NCBI RefSeq assembly: GCF_001641335.1
Contig: NZ_LVEM01000001.1
Span: forward strand, 153,428-217,427
DNA length: 64,000 nucleotides
Source: Bradyrhizobium stylosanthis
Lineage (GTDB): Bacteria; Pseudomonadota; Alphaproteobacteria; Rhizobiales; Xanthobacteraceae
Direction: 5' to 3'
A program made the translations under genes and the position numbers. Positions 15,978 to 25,793 of the stretch are shown piece by piece (positions within the stretch are counted from its first letter, which is position 1; each line of letters starts with the position of its first letter). Under the pieces are notes generated by a model that was not told where the DNA came from, made no database searches, and worked only from the letters and a program-made list of their open reading frames with translations.

Positions 15978-18803
15978 TCAACTGGCGAGCGCCGTCCTGA
16001 GCATCCTGGCGAGCTCGGACTTGCGGTAGGGCTTGGCCAGCAGCAGCACGCCGGAATCGAGCCGGCCGTGATGGACGATGGCGTTCTCGGTGTAGCCGGA
16101 GGTAAACAGCGTCTTCAGGTCGGGGCGGCGGCGGGCGGCCTCGTCGGCGAGCTGGCGGCCGTTCATCGCGCCCGGCATGATCACGTCGGTGAAGAGCAGG
16201 TCGATCTCCTTGTCGGCATCGATGATGGTGAGCGCTTCGGCGGCGTTGGCCGCTTCCAGCGCGGCATAGCCGAGGCTCTTGACCTGGGTCACCACATATT
16301 GCCGCACCAGGGCGTCGTCCTCGACGATGAGGATCTTCTCGTCGCCACCGGCGATGGGGACGTTCTGGGCCGCCTCGTACGCTGTCTCCTGCACGCCGGT
16401 CGAGCGCGGCAGGTAGATCTTCACGCTCGTGCCGTGGCCTTCCTCGCTGTAGATCTTGATGTGCCCGCCGGACTGCTTGACGAAGCCGAACACCATGCTG
16501 AGGCCGAGACCGGTGCCCTTGCCGACCTCCTTGGTCGTGAAGAACGGATCGAACACCCGCTCGATCAGATCGGACGGAATGCCGCTGCCGGTGTCGCTGA
16601 CCGCGATCATCACGTAATTGCCGGCGGCGACGTCGGGGTTCATGGCGGCATAGCCGTCGTCGAGGAAGACGTTGCGGGTCTCCAGCACCAGGGTGCCGCC
16701 GTCGGGCATGGCGTCGCGCGCGTTCAGCGCCAGATTGAGGATCGCGGTGGAGAGCTGGCCAGGGTCGACCAGGGTCGGCCAGGCATCCTCGGTGAGCTGA
16801 GGCAGGATGGTGATCTGCTCGCCCAGGGTCGGATGCAGCAGCTTGGCGGCCTCGAGCGCCAGCGCATTGACGTCGATCTCGCGCGGCTGGAGCGGCTGCT
16901 TGCGGGCGAAGGCGAGCAGATGCTTGGTCAGCTGCGCGCCGCGCTCGGCGGCGTCGTCGATCAGCTTGGTGATGGCGGCAAGCTCGGGCCGGTCGGCGAC
17001 GGCATCGGCCAGGATGCCGATCGTGCCGGTGATGACGGTCAGCACGTTGTTGAAGTCGTGCGCGACGCCGCCGGTCAGCTGGCCGATGGAGTCCATCTTC
17101 TGGACCTGCCTGAGCTGGGCTTCGGCGGCCTGCTTCTCGGTGAGGTCGCGGCCGATGAAGAAATGGCGCTTCACGGGCTCCGACCAGGTGCCCATCCAGT
17201 TCAGCGTGACCTCGTGACCGTCGTGGTGGTAGTAGCGCGCCTCGAAGCTGCGCTTGACCGCGCCGCGCCGGGCCGTCCGCATCTCGCCGCGCGTCTTCTC
17301 GAGGTCGTCGGGGTGGATGAACTCGATCGCGCTGTGCCCGACCATGTCCTCCGGGCTGAAGCCGAGGATGGCCTTCACGCTGGGGCTGACCTGGATGAAA
17401 TTGCCGAAACCGTCGGTGACCAGGATCAGGTCCTGCGAGGTCTCGAAGATGCGCTGGCGTTCCTCGATCTCCCGATTGAGCGCCATCTCGGCGCGCTTGC
17501 GCTCGGTCACGTCGCGGGCCACCTTGGATGCGCCGATGATCTTGCCGTCGGGCGATCGCAGCGGGACCTGGCTCAGCACCACGTCGATCGATTGACCGCT
17601 CTTGTGCAGCCGCACCGCCTCCTGCTGGTCGATGACCTCGCCGTTGCGGGTGCGCGCCAGGTTCTCGGCACCCTCGTCGCGCTGGTCGTCCGGCATGATG
17701 ATGTCGATGGAGCGGCCGACCGCCTCGCTGGCGGAGTAGCCGAACACGCGCTCGGCCGCGTTGTTCCAGGTCGTGATGGTGCCGTCGAGCGACTTGGTGA
17801 TGATGGCGTCGTTGGAGGATTCGACGACGGCCGTGAACAGGCGCTCGCGCTCGGCGTGGTAGTCGCGCTCGGCGTCCGACCGGCGCTTCAATGCGCCGAC
17901 CATGCCCGCGGTCTGGGCCTGGAGGCGGACATTCTCGACCAGGAGCACCGCGAGCACGAACGCCGCCGCGCAGAGGCCGTAGAGGCGGCCGGCGTAAAAG
18001 CCGAGATCGAAGCGCGCGACATTCACGATGGCCGAAAGCGCGATGTCGAACAGCCAGGCGCACATCACGACCATGAGCCAGATGTCGATCACCGAATGCG
18101 GCCTGCGGAACCAGAGCGAGACCAGCGCGGCAAAGCTCAGCGACCAGACGAACGACACGACGCCGATCATGGTCGGCGTGTAATGGCCGTCTTTCAGCAG
18201 GACCGGGAGCATGTCGTGCTGGGCCGTGACGATCCAGGCGAACACGGCCATGGCGGCGATAACACCGAACACGATGGTGCAGATCGCACTGGTCGTCGTG
18301 CCGCGGATCCTGGGGCCGCCATCGGCCTCCTTCAACCAGGCATAGCCCAGCACGCACAGGGGGAAGCCGGCGTGCCAGATCATGTAGAGCCAGACCGTGG
18401 TCTGCGGGCCCGCGCCGAACAGCCCGGTCGGCGTGAACAGGCCGGGGAAGGTGAGGCCATGCACCACCGCCGCGGCTGCGGTGAACAGATAGCCGCCCGC
18501 GAGCCACTGCAGCGCGCGGGTCCGCAACACCGAAAACTGCGACAGCAGCAGCACCGCGGTGATGATGTCGCTGACGGCGAGGGCCGACTGGTAGCTCGCG
18601 ACAAAGGCGGGGACCGGCAAGAGCGGGGTACCTGCGAAGGGGACAGCCAGCGCGAACAGGACCGAGGACACGCCGACAATGGCCAATGCGGCGGTGCGGT
18701 CGGTCGGGGTGGCCGGCAAGGTCGACAGGAATGTGCTTCGGTCGATCGGTGTGGGCACGTCCACCTCTTGCAGGCCGGTCTTCGCCATCGTCATCGACGT
18801 CAT
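15978..18803 (-). CDS. Hybrid sensor histidine kinase, membrane sensor + 2 PAS + receiver
   Basis: The 941-residue protein starts at ATG 18803; a TTG at 18824 is less likely. Residues about 35-300 form eight or so membrane helices, like a MASE4-type sensor. Two PAS domains follow (about 320-440, 'NDAIITKSLDGTITTWNNAA'; about 450-570, 'ILVTDGFGNFIQVSPSVKAI'). Then come HisKA with 'GGVAHDFNNVLTVI' (phospho-acceptor His), an HATPase domain ('NLALNARDAMPDGG', 'DTGSGIP', 'GTGLGLSMVFGF') and a C-terminal receiver ('LIVEDDALVRQYV', 'LLFTDVIMPG'). The 'AHDFNN' type is common in rhizobia. The receiver gene at 19024 is divergent and may be a partner. Confidence 0.94.
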   Translation of the reverse strand: MTSMTMAKTGLQEVDVPTPIDRSTFLSTLPATPTDRTAALAIVGVSSVLFALAVPFAGTPLLPVPAFVASYQSALAVSDIITAVLLLSQFSVLRTRALQWLAGGYLFTAAAAVVHGLTFPGLFTPTGLFGAGPQTTVWLYMIWHAGFPLCVLGYAWLKEADGGPRIRGTTTSAICTIVFGVIAAMAVFAWIVTAQHDMLPVLLKDGHYTPTMIGVVSFVWSLSFAALVSLWFRRPHSVIDIWLMVVMCAWLFDIALSAIVNVARFDLGFYAGRLYGLCAAAFVLAVLLVENVRLQAQTAGMVGALKRRSDAERDYHAERERLFTAVVESSNDAIITKSLDGTITTWNNAAERVFGYSASEAVGRSIDIIMPDDQRDEGAENLARTRNGEVIDQQEAVRLHKSGQSIDVVLSQVPLRSPDGKIIGASKVARDVTERKRAEMALNREIEERQRIFETSQDLILVTDGFGNFIQVSPSVKAILGFSPEDMVGHSAIEFIHPDDLEKTRGEMRTARRGAVKRSFEARYYHHDGHEVTLNWMGTWSEPVKRHFFIGRDLTEKQAAEAQLRQVQKMDSIGQLTGGVAHDFNNVLTVITGTIGILADAVADRPELAAITKLIDDAAERGAQLTKHLLAFARKQPLQPREIDVNALALEAAKLLHPTLGEQITILPQLTEDAWPTLVDPGQLSTAILNLALNARDAMPDGGTLVLETRNVFLDDGYAAMNPDVAAGNYVMIAVSDTGSGIPSDLIERVFDPFFTTKEVGKGTGLGLSMVFGFVKQSGGHIKIYSEEGHGTSVKIYLPRSTGVQETAYEAAQNVPIAGGDEKILIVEDDALVRQYVVTQVKSLGYAALEAANAAEALTIIDADKEIDLLFTDVIMPGAMNGRQLADEAARRRPDLKTLFTSGYTENAIVHHGRLDSGVLLLAKPYRKSELARMLRTALAS

Positions 18804-19023
18804 TTTGATCGCCGTCCAGCTCAATGGTAGCCGGTTATAGGCTCGTCTTCTGAACGCTGCGGCTACGACTCAACCGAAGGTTACAGCTTACTTAATTTTG
18901 GTGGGAACGCGCAGTAGGGTTCCGGTAAGATGCGCTTTACTGGACGGTGCCATAATGCCCTCCCGCCGTATTGGGTTCCAGGTTTGAATCATTCGATTTG
19001 ATCTGTTCCGGGAGTTGTTCCCT

Positions 19024-19410
19024 ATGCCCCGCGTTCTCATCATCGACGACCAGAAGGACGTCCGCGCGATGGTCGCGATCGTGCTCCGGGTCAACCGTTT
19101 CGAGGTCGTGGAGGCCGACAGCGGTGCGGCCGCGCTGAAGGCCTTCGAGGAAGGCGCGTTCGACGCGGCGATCGTCGATATCTTCCTGGGCGACACCAGC
19201 GGCGTCGATGTCATCGCGAGCCTGCGCGAGCGCATGCCGGAGCTTCCCATCATTGCGGTGTCCGGGATGACGACCCTGGATTTCCTGGATCAAGCGCCGC
19301 ACCTTGCCAATGTGGTCTGCCTGCAGAAGCCGTTCCGGCCGAATGATCTGCTGCAGGCGCTGCGCAAGGCCCAGGCCGCGGCGGGCGGCGAACTGCCCGC
19401 AGCCGTCTGA
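19024..19410 (+). CDS. Stand-alone response regulator receiver
   Basis: The 128-residue protein is a single receiver domain without an output domain. Visible residues are 'VLIIDDQKDVRAMV' (acidic pair), 'FDAAIVDIFLGDTSGVDVI' (phospho-acceptor Asp), 'IIAVSGM' and 'VCLQKPFRPNDLL' (Lys). The ATG at 19024 is chosen because GGGAG lies at 19010-19014. A TTG at 19015 is the only earlier start. It probably works as a phosphate shuttle or by binding another protein. It stands divergent from the hybrid kinase across about 220 bases, which suggests a functional link. Confidence 0.9.
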   Translation: MPRVLIIDDQKDVRAMVAIVLRVNRFEVVEADSGAAALKAFEEGAFDAAIVDIFLGDTSGVDVIASLRERMPELPIIAVSGMTTLDFLDQAPHLANVVCLQKPFRPNDLLQALRKAQAAAGGELPAAV

Positions 19411-19426
19411 TCCCGCCGCAAGGAGA

Positions 19427-19451
19427 AACGCCCCGGGCAAGCCGGGGCGTT
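19427..19451. terminator. Terminator hairpin between convergent genes
   Basis: A ten-base stem AACGCCCCGG / CCGGGGCGTT encloses a five-base loop. It lies 17 bases after the receiver gene stop and 38 bases before the end of the convergent binding-protein gene, so it can serve both. The T run after it is poor on the plus strand. Confidence 0.65.
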
Positions 19452-19489
19452 GTGATGGTTGGATGGCAGCTTGAGGCTCCGCGAGCGCG

Positions 19490-20608
19490 TCAGGTGCCGT
19501 TGCCCTTGATCTCGGCGTAGCCGCCCTTGGCGTCCCACTTGTAGACGACGTAGTCGATCTGCTTGATGTCGCCCTTGGCGTCATACTCGATCGGGCCGAT
19601 CACGGTGTCCCACTTGCCGGCCTTCATCGCCTCCATGACCTTCTTGGCATCGGTGGTGCCGGCCTTCTTGGCCGCCTGCGACCAGACCTGCATCGCCGCG
19701 TAGGTGTAGAGGGTATAGCCTTCCGGATCGATGTTCTTGGCCTTGAAGGCGTCGACGATCTTCTTGGCGGTCGGCTTGTTGCGCGGGTCGGGGCCGAAGG
19801 TGAACAGGGTGCCTTCGCCGGCGGGGCCGGTGATGGAGGCGTACTCCTTGTCGGCGAGCGCGTCGCCGGCCATCAGCACGGTCTTGAGACCCTGGTCGCG
19901 CATCTGGCGCAGGATCAGGCCGCTCTCCTGATGATAGCCGCCGACATAGACGAGGTCGATGTTGTCGCGCTTCAGGCGCGAGACGATCGCGTTGAAGTCC
20001 TTGTCGCCCTTGTTATAGGACTCGTACATCTTCTCGGTGATGCCGGCCTTGTTGAGCGCCTTCTTGGTCTCGTCCGCAAGACCCTTGCCGTAGGTGGTCT
20101 TGTCGTTGAGGATCGCGATGTTCTTGCCCTTGAAGTTCTTGGCAATGTACTGCGCCGCGATCAGGCCCTGCTGATCGTCGCGGCCGCAGACGCGCGCAAC
20201 GTTCCAGAGCTTGCGCTCGGTGAACAGCGGGTTGGTCGAGGCCGGGGTGATCTGGAGCACGTTGCCGTCGGCATAGGCTTCAGAGGCGGGGATCGACGAC
20301 GACGAGCAATAGTGCCCGGCGACGAAGGGCATCTTGGCGCTGGCGATCTTCTCGGCGATCGAGCGGGCCTGCTTCGGATCGCAGGCATCGTCCTCGACGG
20401 AGAGCGCGAGCTTCTTGCCGTTGACGCCGCCGGCCGCGTTGATATCGGCAACGGCCATCTCGGCGCCGTTCTTCATCTGGCGGCCGAAGGCGGACTCGCC
20501 GCCGGTCATCGGGCCTGCGACTGCGATGGTGACATCCTGCGCGAATGCCGCGCTCGACAGCGCGATCGACGCGCCGAATGCCAGACCGATGAGCTTCAGT
20601 GATTTCAT
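19490..20608 (-). CDS. Branched-chain amino acid ABC transporter, periplasmic binding protein
   Basis: The product is a 372-residue type I periplasmic binding protein (LivJ/LivK family). The start at ATG 20608 gives a standard Sec signal, 'KLIGLAFGASIALSSAAFAQ', cut before 'DVTIAVAGPMTGGESAFGRQ'. Family marks include 'AVADINAAGGVNGKKLAL', 'FVAGHYCSSSSIPASEAYAD' and 'LNDKTTYGKGLADETKKALN'. It lies 150 bases downstream of livF on the same strand, completing a five-gene Liv-type system. The ligand may be branched-chain or other amino acids, since many rhizobial paralogues differ. Confidence 0.94.
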   Translation of the reverse strand: MKSLKLIGLAFGASIALSSAAFAQDVTIAVAGPMTGGESAFGRQMKNGAEMAVADINAAGGVNGKKLALSVEDDACDPKQARSIAEKIASAKMPFVAGHYCSSSSIPASEAYADGNVLQITPASTNPLFTERKLWNVARVCGRDDQQGLIAAQYIAKNFKGKNIAILNDKTTYGKGLADETKKALNKAGITEKMYESYNKGDKDFNAIVSRLKRDNIDLVYVGGYHQESGLILRQMRDQGLKTVLMAGDALADKEYASITGPAGEGTLFTFGPDPRNKPTAKKIVDAFKAKNIDPEGYTLYTYAAMQVWSQAAKKAGTTDAKKVMEAMKAGKWDTVIGPIEYDAKGDIKQIDYVVYKWDAKGGYAEIKGNGT

Positions 20609-20758
20609 GAGATACCTCGCGGGTGGTCGCCTGTGGAAGTCGCCGGGCATGCCCGGTCCAAACCGGCGCCATTCTTGAATGAATTTGGCGAGAAGTCACC
20701 GGCAAAATACGGGCATTGACGTAGATATCTCGCCGCATTCGGCCGCACGCGGCCCGCC

Positions 20759-21499
20759 TCAGCCGTGGCGGCCGCCTTCCAGATAGGCGGCGCGAATCTC
20801 GGGGCGCTGCAGCAACTCGGCGCCGGTCCCGGCCAGGGTGATCAGGCCGTTGACCATGACATAGCCGCGATGGGCGAGCTTGAGCGCGTGGTTGGCGTTC
20901 TGCTCGACGATCAGGACGGTCAGGCCGTCCTGCCGGTTCAGGGTGCGGATCGCGTCGAAAATCTGGCGGGCGATCAGCGGCGCGAGCCCGAGCGAGGGCT
21001 CGTCCAGCAGGAGCAGGCGCGGACGGCTCATCAGGGCGCGGCCGATTGCCAGCATCTGCTGCTCGCCGCCGGACAGGGTTCCGCCGCGCTGGGCATAACG
21101 CTCCTTCAGCCGCGGAAACAGCGTGAAGACGCGCTGCAGCGTCGCATCGCGCTCCGCATCGGTGCATTCGGTGGCATCCGCCCCCATCTGCAGGTTTTCC
21201 GCCACGCTCATGCGGGGGAAGATGCGGCGTCCTTCGGGCGATTGCGCAATGCGCAAATGTGCGATCTCGTGGGTCGGCACATCGGTGATGTCGCGGCCTT
21301 CGTAAAGGATCTGACCCGAGCGGGCGCGTGGCTTGCCGAAGATCGTCATCATCAGCGTCGACTTGCCGGCACCGTTGGCGCCGATCAGCGCCACGATCTC
21401 GCCGGCATTGATCTCGACGTCGACGCCCTTCAGCGCCTCGATCTTGCCGTAGGCGGCACGAAGGCTACGGATCGCGAGCAGGGGGGTGGGCGCCGTCAC
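20759..21499 (-). CDS. livF: LivF-type ABC transporter ATPase
   Basis: This is the second ATPase of a branched-chain amino acid uptake system, 246 residues. It shows Walker A 'GANGAGKST', the signature 'LSGGEQQMLAIGRALMSRP' and Walker B 'LLLLDEPSLGLAP'. The GTG start at 21499 overlaps the livG stop as GTGA. A longer frame upstream is a livG shadow. The 'MVNGLITLAGTGAELLQRPE' end is typical of LivF. It acts on the inner face of the membrane with LivG, LivM and LivH. Confidence 0.95.
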   Translation of the reverse strand: MTAPTPLLAIRSLRAAYGKIEALKGVDVEINAGEIVALIGANGAGKSTLMMTIFGKPRARSGQILYEGRDITDVPTHEIAHLRIAQSPEGRRIFPRMSVAENLQMGADATECTDAERDATLQRVFTLFPRLKERYAQRGGTLSGGEQQMLAIGRALMSRPRLLLLDEPSLGLAPLIARQIFDAIRTLNRQDGLTVLIVEQNANHALKLAHRGYVMVNGLITLAGTGAELLQRPEIRAAYLEGGRHG

Positions 21500-22329
21500 G
21501 ACCCGCCCTCCATCACGGCCGCGGCTTCGTCCTCGTCGGTGCCGAGATAGGCTGCGATCACCTTGGGATCGTCGCGGACCTCGCGCGGCGAGCCCTGCGC
21601 GATCTTGACCCCGTGGTCCATCACCACGATGTGGTCGGAGATTTCCATCACCACCGACATGTCGTGCTCGATCAGCAGGATCGAGGTACCGAGCTCGTTG
21701 CGGATCGAGAGCAGCAGTTCGCTTAAGGCGGCGCTCTCGCGCGCATTGAGGCCGGCGGCGGGCTCGTCGAGGCACAAGAGCGCGGGCTCGGTGCACATTG
21801 CGCGCGCGATCTCGAGCCGGCGCTGGTCGCCATAGGCAAGGTTGCCGGCGGCATCGTCGGCGCGGTCGAGCAGATTGACGCGCCTCAGCCAGTCGGTGGC
21901 GAGATCGATCGCGCGCTTCTCGGCGTCACGGTACACGGGGGCGCCGACGAGGCCGAGGAGGGTGAAGCCGGAGGCGCGCATCAGGGCATTGTGCTGCGCC
22001 ACCATCAGGTTCTCCAGCGCGGTCATGCCGGGAAACAGGCGGATGTTCTGGAAGGTGCGCGCCACCTTGGCCTGCTTGGCGATGCGGAAATCGTTCAGCC
22101 GTTCCAGCGCGATCACCCGCCCGTCGTCATGGCTGAGGCGGATGGTGCCGCCGCTCGGCTTGTAGAAGCCGGTGATGCAGTTGAACACCGTGGTCTTGCC
22201 GGCGCCGTTCGGCCCGATCAGCGCGGTGATCTTCTTCCGCTCGGCGGCGAAGGAGAGGTCCTGCACGGCGACGATGCCGCCGAAGCGCATGGTGAGCCGG
22301 TCGACGCCGAGAATTTGGTCGCCGCTCAT
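21496..22329 (-). CDS. livG: LivG-type ABC transporter ATPase
   Basis: The product is 277 residues. It has Walker A 'GPNGAGKTTVFNCITGFYKP', a degenerate signature 'NLAYGDQRRLEIARAM' as usual for LivG, Walker B 'LLCLDEPAAGLN' and the switch His in 'ILLIEHDMSVVMEISD'. Its start overlaps the livM stop (ATGA) and its stop overlaps the livF start, so the four transport genes are translationally coupled. The C-terminus is Ala/Glu-rich. Confidence 0.95.
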   Translation of the reverse strand: MSGDQILGVDRLTMRFGGIVAVQDLSFAAERKKITALIGPNGAGKTTVFNCITGFYKPSGGTIRLSHDDGRVIALERLNDFRIAKQAKVARTFQNIRLFPGMTALENLMVAQHNALMRASGFTLLGLVGAPVYRDAEKRAIDLATDWLRRVNLLDRADDAAGNLAYGDQRRLEIARAMCTEPALLCLDEPAAGLNARESAALSELLLSIRNELGTSILLIEHDMSVVMEISDHIVVMDHGVKIAQGSPREVRDDPKVIAAYLGTDEDEAAAVMEGGS

Positions 22330-23645
22330 CCGTGCCCTTCCTTGACGAGGTCGGAGGAGATCGCCTTGGCCTTGGTCAGATACACGGTCGGCGCGCGATG
22401 GCCGATCAGGCCGCGCGGCCGCCAGATCATGATCAGCACCATGGCCATGCCGAACACCAGCATGCGGTAGCCCTCGAGGCTCCGGAACAATTCGAAGCCG
22501 CCGATCATGGCGAGCGCGGCGAGTGCGACGCCGAGCTGCGAGCCCATGCCGCCGAGCACGACGATGGCGAGCACCAGTGCCGATTCCTGGAAGGTGAAGG
22601 ATTCCGGGCTGATGAAGCCCTGGCGTGTCGCAAAGAACGCGCCGGCGAAACCGCCGAACATGGCGCCGGTCGCGAATGCGGTGAGCTTCGTCGTCGTGGT
22701 ATTGATGCCGAGGGCGCGGCAGGCGACCTCGTCCTCGCGCAAGGCTTCCCAGGCGCGGCCGATCGGCAGGCGGCGCAGGCGGATCGTCACCCAGTTGGTG
22801 AGCAGCGCCAGCGCCAGGATCAGATAGAACAGGAAGACGATGCGGTGGGTCGCCGAATATTCGATGCCGAGTTTTGCAGCGAGGCCGTCGTCGCTGTTGT
22901 CGAGCGGGATGCCGAAGAAGGAGGGGCGGGGAATGCCGGAGACGCCGTTGGGGCCGCCGGTCAGATCCTGCCAGTTGATGATGACGAGGCGGATGATCTC
23001 GCCGAAGGCCAGCGTCACGATCGCGAGGTAGTCGCCGCGCAGCCGCAGCACCGGAAAGCCGAGCAGCACGCCCCAGAACGCGGCGAGGATGCCGGCAAGC
23101 GGCAGGCAGATCCAGAACGACCAGCCGAAATTGGTGGCGAGCAGGCCGTACGAATAGGCGCCGACCGCGTAGAAGGCGACGTAGCCGAGATCGAGCAGGC
23201 CGGCGAGGCCGACCACGACGTTCAACCCCCAGCCCAGCATGACATAGGTCAGCACGAGGATCGCAAGGTCGAGGATGTAGCGCTGGTTATAGAAGATCAC
23301 CGGCACCAGCAGCGTGAAGATCAGCAGCGCGGGCGCGAGATAGCGGCCGAGGAAGGACATGCCGTTCCGCACCGCAGGCGGCACCAGCTTCTCGGCACCG
23401 GTGGGGCCGATCCATTGCCGGAACAGCTCGATCACGATCGAGCCGCCGAACACGATGGCGACGAGGGACGCAAGCTCGCCGAAGCGCGTCCAGTAGGTGA
23501 GCTGGCCGTCGTGGCCCGCCTCGGTGCGGATGCCGACCATCAGCGAGAACAACACCAGCGCTATGAGGGCGTTGATGAAGGCACTCTTGAGGAGGGCAAC
23601 GATGCCCGTTGCAGGTTTGGCCGTATGGGTCGAGGGAGCTGTCAC
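22326..23645 (-). CDS. livM: LivM-type ABC transporter permease
   Basis: This inner-membrane permease has 439 residues, with about ten helices. It begins at a GTG with an extended N-terminal region that includes two extra helices ('FINALIALVLFSLMVGI' and 'LASLVAIVFGGSIVIELF') before the usual LivM core 'LDLAILVLTYVMLGWGLNVV' and 'GLLDLGYVAFYAVGAYSYGL'. The loop 'GRAWEALREDEVACRALGIN' is the EAA-like motif contacting the ATPases. The extra N-terminal part is common in alphaproteobacterial LivM. Confidence 0.94.
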   Translation of the reverse strand: MTAPSTHTAKPATGIVALLKSAFINALIALVLFSLMVGIRTEAGHDGQLTYWTRFGELASLVAIVFGGSIVIELFRQWIGPTGAEKLVPPAVRNGMSFLGRYLAPALLIFTLLVPVIFYNQRYILDLAILVLTYVMLGWGLNVVVGLAGLLDLGYVAFYAVGAYSYGLLATNFGWSFWICLPLAGILAAFWGVLLGFPVLRLRGDYLAIVTLAFGEIIRLVIINWQDLTGGPNGVSGIPRPSFFGIPLDNSDDGLAAKLGIEYSATHRIVFLFYLILALALLTNWVTIRLRRLPIGRAWEALREDEVACRALGINTTTTKLTAFATGAMFGGFAGAFFATRQGFISPESFTFQESALVLAIVVLGGMGSQLGVALAALAMIGGFELFRSLEGYRMLVFGMAMVLIMIWRPRGLIGHRAPTVYLTKAKAISSDLVKEGHG

Positions 23646-23656
23646 GCGCGCGCCCG

Positions 23657-24574
<918 letters not shown>

Positions 24575-24860
24575 GCGCTGCCGTTACCAAACCTGAGGCG
24601 GGCTCGAAGGGAGCTCTTGAGGGAGTGAGTTGAGTTTCTTTCGGGCCCCGGCAGCCCCTAGCATTCTTCCCGTTTTGTAACAGGACGGAACTGGCGGCTG
24701 CAACTGGCCAGGGCTCGGCATAAAGGCTTGTACAGAATTCATTTGGCGCCGGATGTCGCCGTTCGGTTCCGCACCTGCGAGGAACCGGGTTCCGCAGGGT
24801 AACCAAAATGGTTGCCGGCCGTTATCCCGGCTCTGACGTCCAACAAGGGAGTTTCCCCGA

Positions 24861-25031
24861 ATGACGAAGCAGCAGAACCAGAATCCGGGCCAGCAGAGTC
24901 AGAATCCCGGCCAGCGCAACCCGCAGCAGCAGGGCGGCGGTCAGAAACCCGGACAGCAGCAGCAGGACCCGATGCGCCAGGGCGATCGTCCCGGCCAGCA
25001 GCAGGGCGGCCAGCGCAATCAGGACGAATAG
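24861..25031 (+). CDS. Gln/Gly/Asn-rich 56-residue microprotein
   Basis: The ATG at 24861 is preceded by AAGGGAG at 24845-24851. The product begins 'MTKQQNQNPGQQSQNPGQRN' and is built of imperfect 'NPGQQ' and 'PGQQQ' units down to the end 'RNQDE'. It has no hydrophobic stretch and is predicted to be fully disordered. A strong terminator follows 33 bases after the stop, which supports a real transcription unit. The composition resembles stress-related hydrophilic microproteins, but no function is known. Confidence 0.72.
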   Translation: MTKQQNQNPGQQSQNPGQRNPQQQGGGQKPGQQQQDPMRQGDRPGQQQGGQRNQDE

Positions 25032-25064
25032 TTTGGGAAGCCCAAGCCAAGGGAGTGAGGAGGG

Positions 25065-25089
25065 CCCCGCCGAAAGGCGGGGTCTTTTT
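25065..25089 (+). terminator. Rho-independent terminator
   Basis: The stem CCCCGCC / GGCGGGG has a GAAA tetraloop and is followed by TCTTTTT. It ends the Gln-rich microprotein transcript. Confidence 0.88.
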
Positions 25090-25268
25090 CGTGAGCGAGC
25101 GCTCCGTCATTCCGGGACGGTCCGAAGGACCATGCCCGGAATGACGGGGATCGCGCCCGGCCAGTTAAGGTAAACAAAGGGTTTAAATTGCCGCCACAGT
25201 CTGATGCGAGTTAGCTCCCCGCAAAGCCTTCCCAATGAAGGCGCGTGGCAGGCGAAGCGGGAAGCGGC

Positions 25269-25793
25269 ATGTTCAGGAATTGGCGGATCGACACGGTCAA
25301 TGGCGCGCTGCTGGCGGCCTATTTCATCCCGGCCTGGGCGCTGGTGGCCTTCAACATCTTTGTTTCACCGGTGCACGGCCTCTACGAGCGGCCCAGTGTC
25401 GCAGTGGCGCTGTTCCTCAGCGACCATCTCCAGATGGCCGGGATGGACACGGTGCGCGCGGCCTGGCTGCTGGCACTCGGACGCCTGACCGTCGTTGCGT
25501 TCTTCGCGATCTATCTCGTGCTGCTCTGCATTCCCCGCGTCCGCCGCAACGGCGGCAGCGACGAGGCGCTCGGCATTGCGCTGGCGCTCGGCAGCCTGAT
25601 CTCGTTCGCGAGCATGGTGATGGCCTCGAAGGTCGGCGAGATGGCCGCCCTGCGCCTGCATGCCACCGAGCTGCTGCTACTGCTCGGCGCCGCGATCGTG
25701 ATGCTGATCGAGCGGCCCACGGCGGCGCCAAAGACCGTTCAGACCGCCGAGCCGCTAGGTCTTGAGCAGGCCGAGCTCCTGCACAATCGCTGA
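25269..25793 (+). CDS. Four-helix membrane protein, uncharacterised
   Basis: The start at ATG 25269 gives 174 residues. Four membrane helices are visible: 'VNGALLAAYFIPAWALVAFN', 'VRAAWLLALGRLTVVAFFAI', 'LGIALALGSLISFASMVMAS' and 'LRLHATELLLLLGAAIVMLI'. The first loop carries 'SPVHGLYERPSVAVALFLSD'. I do not recognise a family. The 3' end overlaps the convergent pcaC gene by 39 bases, which is unusual, so the true C-terminus of one gene may be shorter, or the overlap is genuine. Confidence in the gene is moderate to good. Confidence 0.7.
   Translation: MFRNWRIDTVNGALLAAYFIPAWALVAFNIFVSPVHGLYERPSVAVALFLSDHLQMAGMDTVRAAWLLALGRLTVVAFFAIYLVLLCIPRVRRNGGSDEALGIALALGSLISFASMVMASKVGEMAALRLHATELLLLLGAAIVMLIERPTAAPKTVQTAEPLGLEQAELLHNR

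Noticed and set aside
16068..18830. 920-residue plus-strand ORF and the 861-residue minus-strand ORF at 15922-18507
   Set aside because: Both overlap the hybrid kinase, whose domains are certain. The alternatives are low-complexity and show no domain.
24781..24813. Possible EcfG-type stress promoter (GGAAC) before the microprotein
   Set aside because: No GTT lies at the required 16-17 base spacing from GGAAC on either strand.
24739..25110. 123-residue minus-strand ORF
   Set aside because: It is a shadow of the Gln-rich microprotein and its terminator, with no start signal.
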